Part shown: positions 36,362 through 47,330 of the stretch, one piece after another
Numbering within the stretch: position 1 is the stretch's first letter
Layout of the letters: every line of letters begins with the position of its first letter
Source of the DNA: Cryptomeria japonica
Taxonomy: Eukaryota; Streptophyta; Pinopsida; Cupressales; Cupressaceae
Reading direction: 5' to 3'
Assembly (NCBI RefSeq): GCF_030272615.1
Contig: NW_026729325.1
Span: forward strand, 1-64,000
Length of the DNA stretch: 64,000 nucleotides
Translations under genes and position numbers: made by a program
Notes under the pieces: model-generated
What the model saw: only the letters and a program-made list of their open reading frames with translations
What the model was told of the DNA's origin: nothing
The model's database searches: none

Positions 36362-37732
36362 GAAAATTCAACTAATAGAACAACAAAGACATGCCATAAA
36401 AAAGAAGAGTCGTCAGTGCGAGAATCATCTAGTATGTTCATTCTTAAAAGATGGGATAGAAAATATTTTATTTGTACTTACATTTTCATTTGAACAACAC
36501 CTAAAGGTTCTACATTCAAAATAAAAAATGCAATTACAATAGTAACAAATCTAGGACCATACACATAGATCAGATGCTTTCAATAAATCCTCATTAGTAT
36601 GAGAAACAGATATGCAAATCTGGTCCCTTACTAGCAGCAAAGGTGTTGTCACCACTCCAATTTGTTAAAAAAAGGGAACTCTCACCATACAAAGTAAATG
36701 GTAAACCATGCAATCACTTTAGTCTCAAGACTATTATTTTTCAAATGGGAGAACTTATAAAGATAATATCTCTTCCTAGAATTTACAAATAACTTTCATT
36801 CTGGATTAAAGCATTAAAGGTGACTATTGTTCTCATGATAAATACCTCAATCAGTGCTCTAACAGTGGAATGAAGGAGAGTTTATTGTTCAAATGGATAA
36901 CCACTAACTTGTTCACCAAACTATTTTAAATAATGTAAGTATAAGGAAGATTTCATCTTCTAATTAAAAATAATATAAGGAAAACTTACAAAATATGCAA
37001 CTTCTCTTCTAGTTAACAATAATATTAATAACTTTCTTTTAACTAAACATGATAATTGTTTCGAATGGAGAGTGAGAGAGAGAACAAATGCATGGGTGGA
37101 ACTAGGGTTTCTGACAAAGCTGCTGAGGATATAGAAGATGGTGATGGTGATGGAGCATTTGTGCCTTATTTTTGTTTGGCCCCCTCCTTCGCTTCTTACA
37201 GTCTATTGGGTGGTTGTGAGAGCAAATGTGGGAGCGGTTGTAGAGGTGGAGTCCGACCCATAGGAGAAATCACAGGTGCTTTGGCAGTCAGTTTTAGGGG
37301 TTTCATAAGCTTTCTCCCTCTGTGCAATGGCTGTGGCAATTGGGCTTTGATCTGTCCTGGCTGCTATCTGTTGTTGTGGATCCTCTACAAAGTGGTCATT
37401 TGCTTGCAGAACCATGTTTCTCTTTGTCTCTCATGCCCTTTTTGTTGGCCATTTGGTGGAATTGATTATGTGTTGCATTGATGTTTTGTCATTGATGCCA
37501 ACAATAGTTGTTTGGATGCTTAACCAACACCCTTCTGGTCCCGGTAGGTTGAGCAGTTTCAGGTTAACTTGGATCCGACATGATCCAGTAGGCTCTGGTA
37601 TAGTCTGGTGATGGAATTGACTTGTTTATGATACTCATACTCATATTTGGTCAGTTGGTTTTGTTCTGGAGATCGGATGCTATCTTGCTTGCTTTGAAGC
37701 TTGGTTTTTGGTTCCGACGAGGGTTTCACTAG
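36362..37732. repeat. second direct duplication, copy B
   Basis: Counterpart of 32190-33562. The 141-codon plus frame at 37056-37481 is longer than in copy A only because copy A has a stop at the equivalent of position 67. The product is Cys/Ser-rich with no recognised family. Since the two copies do not conserve any single frame, I do not call a gene. Beyond 37732 there is a short GGGTTT-rich patch (37790-37865) like the dispersed repeat. Confidence 0.85.
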
Positions 37733-37865
37733 CATAACTTTTGATTTGCCTATCTTCTTGGCAGAGGTTTCATTGTAGGTTCCAGATCCTAGTAAAATCT
37801 GAGGGTTTTTGGTCCCTTCAAAACCTATTGTAAGGGGTTTCAGGTTCCCCTCAAAACCTATTTTT

Positions 37866-38724
37866 CCCTTAATAAAAAATAGTAATATTAATAGGTAAAG
37901 CTTGCAATTTGCATAAAATAAATGCCTATATTACTCCAAGATAGTTGGACCAAGTATAAAATGTTTGGTTGATAAAGAAAACTTGAATTATAAATAAGGA
38001 AAACTTGCAAAATTTGCACCTTCTTTTCTAGTTAAGAGTAATATTAATAAGAAAAACTTAGCTTATAAATAGGGAAAAGAAAAAAACTTGCAAAATATGC
38101 AACTTCTCTTCTAATTAATAATAATATTAATAAGAAAAATTTGCAATTTTCATAAAATAAATACAATCATATATATTACATATTAATATTAAATTATGAT
38201 CAGTTAATAATTACTAGTTCACTAATAATAAGTTTCAAAATCTTAAATTTTATATATTATGACAAGTTTCTAAATTTATAAAAAAAATAGAAACTATTTA
38301 AAAATGTTCATATTAAAATTTTTAAAAATTAAAAATAATTATATCCTATTATTTCAGTTAAGATAAGTTTTTAAATTCATATTTAAGACTATCTTACTAG
38401 AAATATTTTGAAAATTAAATTGACTAGGTTTTTAAATTCACATATAATTTTTTTATCTAATGTGTAGCTGACTTTTTATATGAATAAATATTTTAATTTA
38501 ATTTTAGTTATTTGATTTAATTCATTTAATTTACTTAATTTGATCTAATTTAAGTTATTAATTTAATTTAAGGTATTTACTTTAATTTTTTTATTCTTAA
38601 ACAATTCTTGAATTTTAATTAGCTTAGCTATAATATGCAAATTAAGTGGACTTAGGATTATTTAAATCAATTTTATTTTAGTTATTTTATTTTATTTTAT
38701 TTAAGTTATTTTAAGCATTATACA

Positions 38725-38777
<53 letters not shown>

Positions 38778-39720
38778 CATATTAATATTAAATTATAATA
38801 AACTAATAATTACTAATTTACTAATAATAAATTTCAAAATCTTAAATTTAATATATCATGACAAGTTTTTAAATTCATATAGAAAAATAGAAACTATTTT
38901 AAAATTTTATAGTAAAATATTTTTAAAATTAAAAGTAATTATATACTATTTAAAATTATGACAAGTTTTTAAATTCATATAGAAAAATAGAAACTATTTA
39001 AAAAAATTCATAGTAAAATATTTTAAAAAAAACAAAACACTTATATCCTATTATTTCAATTATGACAAGTTTCTAAATTCATATTTAAGATAATATTTTA
39101 AAAATTAAATTGGCTAATAATTATGCCTCTTAATATAGATGATTCATTTTTCTTAAATTGACAAGTTAGTTGATGGTCAAATGGGATGAATTATAATAGG
39201 TAATATATATTATTTTACAACGTTTATTATAAATATATTGAATTCTTATATTATTGTATTTTTATGATCTGGCCTGAAATTATCCACATGGTATTTTTTC
39301 AAAAAAAACTTTTATATGACACTTAAAATTATTAATAAGTGGTAAAAAATTATAATAGGTAATATATATTATTTTACAATGTTTATTATAAATATATGAA
39401 TTTGTTTAGAATATTTTAAAATTGTAGGATTAAGATATAATTGTTTTGATTTTATATTATTTTTATATGAATATTTAGTATGTTTTTTCTTATATAAATT
39501 TAGAAATTTTGTCAATTTATTTTTAAAAAATATTTTTAATAAGATTGTCTTAAATATCAATATAGAAACTTCTAACAATTGAAATGATGAAATGATAAGA
39601 TAATTTCTAATTTTTTTAAATATTGTAATAAAAAAATCTAAAATAGTATTTATTTTTATAATAAACAAGATTTTTGAGTGTGAATTTAGAAACTTACAAA
39701 TAAATTTAAATTTTTTTTAA
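37866..39720. mobile_element. nested relatives of the hAT MITE, AT-rich
   Basis: Several stretches match the interior of the 35320-36142 element. Examples are ATGACAAGTTTCTAAATTCATAT-like blocks near 38260, 38860, 38957 and 39062, and a terminal segment at 39265-39400 in inverted order (GGCCTGAAATTATCCACATGG, then TATGACACTTAAAATTATTAATAAG, then TAATAGGTAATATATATTA). At least two copies appear nested or rearranged. The 99-codon minus frame at 39369-39668 is AT-rich low-complexity and not a gene. Short relatives of the CTTGCAAAATATGCAACTTCTCTTCTA block of duplication B occur at 38000-38150. Confidence 0.6.
38729..38774. repeat. (TA)n microsatellite
   Basis: An unbroken TA run of about 23 units within the AT-rich nested MITE region. 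Confidence 0.95.
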
Positions 39721-39999
39721 TGCATTACTAATTTATCATTGTTTTTTAAATTTTTACATTTTTTTGTTTTTTTCATAGAATTATTCTTTTGACTAAAAAT
39801 CTAATAAAATGGAAAAAAGCAAAGAGATTCTATTTTAGTTTCGAGTTGCAGTAATTTAATCAAACGCGCCATTTTAACAAAAAAAAAAAAATAGTAAAAA
39901 CAGACAAAATCCATGAAAATAAGCGTATAAGAAAAGAAAGGAGTTGAACTTGGAAAATAAAAAGAGGAAATATTTCCTCATTAATACGGCACCCTTCCC

Positions 40000-40008
40000 T
40001 ATATAAAC
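40000..40008 (+). promoter_or_regulatory. TATA box of second eight-Cys peptide gene
   Basis: TATATAAAC in the context CCCTATATAAACCGGCACTGCA lies about 75-82 bp before the ATG. Context and distance match the promoter of the paralog at 7717. Confidence 0.75.
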
Positions 40009-40081
40009 CGGCACTGCAAACTCTCAAATGAATACATTACAAGTTTATCAAAATCATCTTGAGCGAGAAATTTAAAGAGAG

Positions 40082-40427
40082 ATGGCGAATGAGAGAGGAA
40101 TTCTTGTTTCTATGCTCGCTGTGTTGATACTGCTCACCCTGCTCTCACCAACAACTGCATCAACACTACCCAGGCCTCTGACTCATCATCCAAGTCAGTA
40201 TATATATTATTATTTTATTTATTTTCAATGTGAAAATGTCAAATTATTTTTGTAATGTGTGTGGGTTGTTGGTTGCAGAGAGTGCTGGCGTCACTGCCGT
40301 TGACCATTGTTATGATGATCCGGTGCAGAAATGTGATGATTGCCAAGCTAAGATTAAAGAGAAGCATTATAAATGTGTTTCACTTCCAACAGGGCAATTC
40401 CAATGTTGTGAATGTCTTGAGTGTTGA
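40082..40427 (+). CDS. secreted eight-cysteine peptide, 86 aa, two exons
   Basis: Exon 1 is 40082-40193, intron 40194-40278 (85 bp, GTCAGT..GCAG, phase 1) and exon 2 40279-40427 with a TGA stop. Residues 1-27 are a signal peptide (charged start, Leu/Val/Ile core, TTAS end). Residues about 28-47 form a spacer with Pro and His. The mature domain has C-x7-C-x2-C-x10-C-x9-CC-x-C-x2-C and ends CCECLEC. Identity to the 7277-7717 product is high around SAG.TA..HC, PV..C..C, KI, HY and the C-terminus, and lower in between. This suggests real selection on the framework rather than recent copying. The alternative donor two codons later would break the frame. An AATAAA follows 20 bp after the stop. Function is unknown; a secreted defence or signalling peptide is inferred only from structure. 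Confidence 0.85.
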
Positions 40428-40446
40428 AAAACCACAAGTTTATTGA

Positions 40447-40452
40447 AATAAA
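40447..40452 (+). terminator. polyadenylation signal of peptide gene
   Basis: AATAAA lies 20 bp after the TGA stop. T-rich DNA follows within 30-40 bp, as expected for a plant 3' end. Confidence 0.6.
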
Positions 40453-40459
40453 GTCATTC

Positions 40460-42379
40460 TAGTGACTATTGTTAGTTTTTATTATATAATAAGGTGAGAG
40501 ATTTTATATGAGTTATTGTAATATATTTTCATATATTATCAATAATAATAATATTTTTTGTTTTTCAATATTGTATAATGTTATTAGTACTTTTTGTAGG
40601 CCATTTCCCACTAAGAATGAGAGAAGACAGAGGAAATGATTTTTACATATCTAAGTTTTTTTAAACTAGACATTATTTATCTAGAATATGATTGGATGAA
40701 AAAATTGTATGATAGGAACAAATTTACAGGAATAATAGATTTTATAGGCTTTTTTTCTATATTTTAAAACCTTTATAAGAAGAAAAATGGAAGAGTTGGA
40801 TTGTAATTAAGAATATATTTTTTCATGGGAATGTCACAAATAGGAGAAAGCGAAAAGCCATTTTGTATGCTTAAATAAGTTATCCACTTGGAATGGATGG
40901 AAAATTTGGGTTTCACAAATTAAACATTGTAAACTAGGAAATGACCTTACTTTCCAAACAAAACATGAAAGAAAAGGAGAACTCAAAATGAAAAATAATT
41001 CCAAATTACTACATATATATAAAAATATCTATTCTTTTATAAACACATTACTATGTTTGATGTTTTCATAATATATGGCATGTGAAAGTTCTTCTATTAT
41101 GAAATATGGAGTACAAATTCTATAAGCCCTAAAGTTGAAAGATAATAAGACAAATTCAATTCATGCCATACTCAATATAGCTTTAGTATGATTTAATTTT
41201 GTGAGAGTAAAATATTGGTTGAGAGAATTCAATCACCAATATAATACTCTTCTTTTCACTACATGACTATGATGTTTATCATACGAATTCGACTTAATCC
41301 AATACTCAATAAATATCAATAATTTTAAAATATTTTATCATGTATTTCATGTCTATTATGTTTGCTTTCACATTTTTCAATTACGTATAATGATTTGTTT
41401 ATTAGATCTTTTATATGATGGTTATTAACTCTAAATTTAGATGTAATATTAAACAATCAAGTCACACATACAGCAATTTACAATTTACAGATATAGCAGA
41501 CAAATATTTTCTTAGAGTTCATAAATAATGTGAAGGTTGTTCTCCAGTTCCCAATGGTGTAGTGCTCGATTCCTTAAAAAAATAAAAAATATTTTTTTAT
41601 TTAGTATACTTTTGTTCTTGCTTCTTTTGGTCTATTAGTAGGATTTTTTTATTTTTATTTTTATCAGTAAAGGGTTGAGTTGGATATATTTAATATATAT
41701 ATCCACAGAAGATATATAAACTGTCTGAAAGATAATATAACATCTTAATATCTTAGTAGTATAATTACTTTTTACACATGAGCTTTAAATTTTCAATTTT
41801 AACATTCACGAATTTGAATTCAAGTTTTTCTACATTTTAGAGTATCTGTTACTTATTCTGTCATGTTATTCATTGTAATTATTTCATATAATCTATATAG
41901 ATACATAAGGACACATAATATTTGAACAAAAATTATAAGACAAGAATTTAGTCATAGAATTTTTAACTTATAATTATTTAAGTATCAAACATAAATACCA
42001 TTTTGCTTATTATCTTCATAATAGTTTTTTTAGTGAATTGTATAGCTATTAATTTTAATATTTTTTAACAAATTAATTGAAAAATACAATTCTTACTGCT
42101 TTGTTAAACCTTCACATTATAGGAAGCAAGAAGGATCATATATATGCTAAAAGCTTATTTTTTCATTAAGTTTAAATGGCTTTTTTGTTATATATTTTCA
42201 ATAATATTTTTGTTCTTTTATTGTAAACAAAAATAAAGAAACAAATTTGAAAAGGATGAGACAATATATTTAATGGCCAAAAGAATTAGAAAAAAAATCT
42301 AGGAAACAAAATTCGATTAAAATAACATGTAAAAAATGACAAACTCGAAAATCCTATGCATTTCCCAATCACTTTGGCA
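40460..42379. other. AT-rich intergenic DNA, no gene seen
   Basis: No ORF or RNA gene is recognisable. Composition is strongly AT-rich with scattered short A and T runs. Confidence 0.45.
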
Positions 42380-42497
42380 TTGAATTTGATCATGAGAAAA
42401 ATTTAGATAAATGTAACAAATTGAATTTGATCATGAGAAAAATATAGATAAATGTGACAAATTGAATTTGATCATGAGAAAAATTTAGATAAATGTT
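42380..42497. repeat. 41-bp tandem repeat, three copies
   Basis: TTGAATTTGATCATGAG recurs at 42380, 42421 and 42462, an exact 41-bp period with a few substitutions. Confidence 0.95.
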
Positions 42498-42557
42498 AGA
42501 AACTTGTATGTTGTGAAATATTGAGAGAGAAAAGTTGGGAGATAAAGTGGTACAATT

Positions 42558-42810
42558 TCATGTTTTTTCATACTTGGATATCAACATAATAGCCTTTGTT
42601 ATTCTTCCCTCCATGCTTGGAGGGAAAGTACAATGTTTCTATTTTCTCTTTTCAAGGATTCACTTTTCCTACATTGAGTAGCATGTTTTGTCATACTTGA
42701 ATAGCAACATAATAGCCTTTGTCATTCCTCCCTCCATGCTTGGAGGGCAAGTACAATGTTTCTATTTTCTCTTTTCAAGGATTAACTTTTCCTACATTGA
42801 GTAGCATCTT
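42558..42810. repeat. ~123-bp tandem duplication with an internal palindrome
   Basis: Two copies begin at CATGTTTT near 42559 and 42682. Each contains the palindrome CCCTCCATGCTTGGAGGG and the phrase CTACATTGAGTAGCAT. The copies differ at about ten positions. Confidence 0.88.
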
Positions 42811-45515
42811 TTATATGAATTCCCTTTCTGAAATATAATTTTTATCCTTTATAAAGATTTTAAATTTGTATGGATGTTTCTATCCTTTATTTAGGAGCTC
42901 TTCCTTGCTTTAAAGTATTTTCATAAATGATCCCTCATAGGTGTTGAAGGTGCATCCTTTCTTTCCATTCTTTTCCCTTGGTCAAAGATTTTATTTTGGA
43001 AAAAAGATCTCCTGTTGGAGGTAGATTTATTTCAACAAATCTCTCTTCCTCCCACCTTTCATTATGCATCCCTCAAAAGGATCCCTTTATTTTTTTTTCA
43101 AAATCTATTTTACAACTATCTCTTCTCTTGAAAGAGTTAGGCCTCTTTATCCTGGAGTGATGTAAATTATTGATTAAAGAATATCTATGTGGTGATAAAA
43201 GGTGTTTATCCTTGTTCTTTTCTTTAAGACATCAACACAGGACTACGTTTACATCTTAAGGGAGCACATATATGCAACCTCATTTTTTTTAATTTATAGT
43301 TCTATATTGTAGGATTTCCAACATGAACAATGTGATTTATTGGTTATCCTTTTTCCATGTTGTAGGATTTCCTCACAAAATGTGGGTTTTGTTTGGTTAT
43401 CCTTTTTTAATTTGTAATTCAATTTTGGTGGGTTTCCTTATAAACAATACTTTGTTTGGTTATTCTTCTTGTGGTGTTCCAACAACACCTTCTTTGCACC
43501 AATCATTTTTCTTTTAATAAGAAATTTTTTCTTATTAAAATCCATTTCAATTTTCACCAAGCAATTATGTTGTAATAAGAGAGCTTTGCATGACAATTTC
43601 CCTTTTTTAGGATGAGTTGACAAGCATAGCACAACTTGCTAGATCTTTCAATTCTTCTTGCATTATATATCATGATGAGTTGACTAGTATAACATAACTT
43701 TCTAGACCTTTCAACCGTACTTTCTCTTTCACACGGTTCATAGAACATATCACAACTTGTTGTCCCATAAAATATATGCTCTCATGGATCACTTAGAATA
43801 ATATAGCTCGCTAGCTCATGGAATTCATGATCCTTCTCTCTCTCTCTCTCTCAAACATCACCTAACATAACACAACTTAGTGGCCAGTGGAATCCATGTT
43901 TCATTTCTCTTTCCCCCATGAGCCCATAGTATATCACACCTTTCTATTCATTGGATGATGGTTTCTTATCTCATCACTTGATGTATGCTCTTGGTCTTCC
44001 CATGTGGCACTTGTGTTATTGCAAATACATTCACAAAATGATATTAGCAATTGAGACATTTTGATCGTTATGGTCTCTTAAACTAGTTGACTTGGAGCCT
44101 TTTTTTAGTAATAAACCCTTTTTTGTCTATAATCTTTGTTTGTAATTTTTTCTTTTATATTTTATTTTTATTTTTTGTGTCCTTCTATGTGATTGTGTTA
44201 GATAAGCTCCTAAGCTTGTGGGCTTGTTCCCTCAAATATGGTGATGTCTTATCTATTTCTTATCTTGCTCCCATTTCCTCATGTATGCATCTCTTTCTTT
44301 TCCTTTGTTGTGATTCTATTTATTTTTCCTTTTTTATGATACTCCTACTAAAGAGTGGGTTGAATGTAGCATCATAAATTGTCAACTTATAAATATTCAC
44401 ACTACTTTTTGTGTCCTTGCCTTAGTGCATTTTCTCCTAGCTCTTATCCAAAACTATTTCTAGCATTTGTAATATCAACATCTAGTTTTAGATTAATTTC
44501 ACCTTATCCATATCTTATTCATAATTCTTTGGATGGACAAGGGTTTTTGGGGTATTCTTGTCCTAGAAAAGGGTATTTGGCATGTCTTTGTCCCTCAAAA
44601 TTGGGCCCAATTTTGAATATATTATTGCCTTTTCTCACTAGTTTGTTCCTAATGTTGATACCTTAATCATTTACATTATCCATCCATCCACATTCATTAT
44701 CATCCTTTCATATCCATGAAACATCAAGACAAAGTTTCATCCTACCATATTTTTCAAGCGTTCTTCAGATGTGGACATTATGAAGTAGCATGTTACAATA
44801 ATTTTCACGCAATCATGAGTTTATTGATTGATTTATTTATGTCTTATCATGTCATGTCTTTTATAAATCAATAATTGTGATCACATTGAAAAATCATTGA
44901 GCCATCAACCATCATTTAAATTTCAATTTAGTTATAGGGTTAATTCCTAGTATGGGTTTTGACCTAGGAAAATCCCTATCAACAACTCCATTTTCTACCT
45001 ATGTATGTGTACATGGTAGGAACTAAAAACAAGATATACAAATTCAAGAAAAGTAGATAAAGACACAAATGTTCAACTTTTGTAGAGGCGTAAATTTTAA
45101 GACAAGGTCAGTCCAAGAACCATTGTCTGACACTTTTATGATTAAACTTTAGGGAAATACTACAAATATTCAACATATCTATCCCAAAAGTATATCTATT
45201 GGTTGCATCCAACACCTTGAGGACAAGATCACCCCAAGCACCATTGTCCAACATATTTGAGTCTATATTTTATGCACAAACTCCTCTCTACTTCCTATTT
45301 CCAATTCTATAATTGTGCCTACATGTCTGGTTTGAGACTATTTGTACATTTTGATTCTTGCCAATTTCTAATCCTTAGCCATAGATCTTTCCTTCAATTT
45401 ACATATTTTTTATAGCTCACTTTCAACTCAATCAATTTGTATGAATTCACCTTTTTCTCAATCATTTCTGAATAATTTTTAGGTTGAGCCTATTGAGTTT
45501 ATTCTCCTTTTATTA
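42811..45515. other. intergenic DNA with degenerate short repeats
   Basis: 43270-43480 has about three degenerate units around TTGTAGGATTTCC and TTGGTTATCCTTTTT. 43610-43960 has about six degenerate units around CATARCACAACTTGCTAG. 44880-45300 repeats phrases such as AGCACCATTGTCCAACA and may be old LTR sequence. No gene is seen; the frames of 95-96 codons at 44087-44666 are hydrophobic and T-rich without domains. Confidence 0.4.
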
Positions 45516-46732
45516 TGATCATTACGAAATAGGTTGGGGGGTGAATTAGTATGCCGCAAAACTTTGATAAACACTTAAGCGAATTAACTGCAGATCGGTG
45601 TATCCTTGTTAACAGTAAACCAATTAAAATATAAATGAACCGAATAGAAAATAAAGCATTCACCCAGAGTAACACAATCACCATAACACAAGATATTTTG
45701 ACATGGAAACCCAAATGGGAAAAACCACGGTGAGTAGAAACTCCCAAGATCACTATCTGCATAATGGTAACCAGACCAGTTAAGGCCTTACAATATTCTT
45801 CATCAGAACAGATCCTGTTAGGAATCTAGATATCTGTTAGGAGATAAATCTGGTTAAGGATTACCTTGTAAGAGGATTTTAGATCCACGAGTGTGAATCA
45901 CCTTGCTAGAGGATTGGAAAAAGACTTTTCAAGCCTATTTGGTTAAGGATTTCAAATCTTTTCGAAGAGATTACTAATCAACAAGTTGATGATCTATAGA
46001 GTACCACACAATGCTTCGTCAGATCCTTGATAGCTTACTGATGGGTCACAGGATCACTTCAGTCTTGTTTCCTTCATTCCTTCGAGCTTCTATCGTGAGA
46101 TCTTCTTTTCGCATAGAATCTAATCTTCTCTCTTCAGAATATGATCTCTTTTCTTTGCATACACTGACACACATACATACACACTCCAAAAAACCCTAGA
46201 CATAATGTCCTTATATAGGAATCTGATTTAATGTCGGTCCAATGAGATTTAGATAACAAAAACCCTTAATACAACGTGTCTAGACAAGTTTGAGACACGA
46301 CACAGAGTAACCGTCATAATGTCGGTGGAAGATCTGATCATATTTTAACAAGTTTGTCTATTCACAAAATATCGATTACTAGTTTACAAATGAAGACTAG
46401 AAAGCTGGAACATAGCGTTTTGATCTCTTGGTTTGTCACCAAGTCGCGACAATTAATAGTTGAGCACTTTCGCATAGCGGTATAGCGATAGCCATCGGAT
46501 CATCGGGGACCAGCTTGATCTTTAATACATGAATGCCAGTTGAGGTCCCCGACCATGCTTTGACCGGTAAGCTCCTTTTGGAATACCGATAGTCTTCAAA
46601 AAACAAAGACTATACATACACAGTACCGGTTGCACGATACATCATATTATACCAGTTGAGAATACAAGAGATAAGTGTGTGTCCATCAATGACAATCACA
46701 ACTTCAGTACAAACATCATCAAAATACCAACA
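45516..46732 (-). mobile_element. 3' LTR of pol-less LTR retrotransposon
   Basis: On the minus strand it starts TGTTGGTATTTTGATGATG at 46732 directly after a polypurine tract, and ends near 45516. By eye about one base in ten differs from the 5' LTR over the 240 bp compared, so the insertion is old. The outermost ~18 bp (45516-45533) align poorly with the other LTR, so this end may be damaged. The LTR is about 1.2 kb. Confidence 0.82.
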
Positions 46733-46744
46733 ATCTCCCCCTTT
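46733..46744 (-). other. polypurine tract
   Basis: AAAGGGGGAGAT on the minus strand directly precedes the LTR start TGTTGG. This is the expected plus-strand primer. Confidence 0.8.
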
Positions 46745-47330
46745 GGCATTGATGGCAACACTTAGGAAAATTTTGACAACTAAGTGCTTACAATATAAAT
46801 AACATGCCATAATCAAAATTACTCCCCCTAGGCATATACACTACTCCCTTTGCCAAAAATACTAACATGAGCAAATTCTATTTGCATTAAATTTTCAATT
46901 ACCACTCCCCCTTTTCCATAATGATAAATCTATCAAATTTCAAATACCACTCCCCATTTTTTTTGCGGAGGGTAAGCAAAGTTAAATTAAAAAACATGAA
47001 AAATAGAGTATATGTTCAAGATAATAAAGAGTAAAACTTTTCAAAAATGACTTTAATGTTGCTTCGAAAGTCTTTCATATCTGACTCCATGGCATCGATT
47101 GTGCTCATCTCCTGTGTAATAGAAATAACTTCCATGTTGAGAAAGAACTTCTGAAGAACCTGCAACTTGGGTAGTAGGAGTAGCTGTAGCTCCTGTAGAT
47201 GTTGGGTCTGCTTGTTGATCTCCGCTTCTATCTGTGTGATCTATTGCCGGTATGTATGGATGGTCTATCCATATACGGTGAAAGAATCATATGGTACCGT
47301 GAAGGTCTCCACATACTGCTTCATTTCTGA

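Noticed and set aside
37056-37481. 141-codon Cys-containing plus frame, considered as a cysteine-rich peptide
   Set aside because: There is no signal peptide, the cysteine spacing is irregular and the paralogous copy at 32886 is interrupted by a stop. The antisense frame is at least as plausible.
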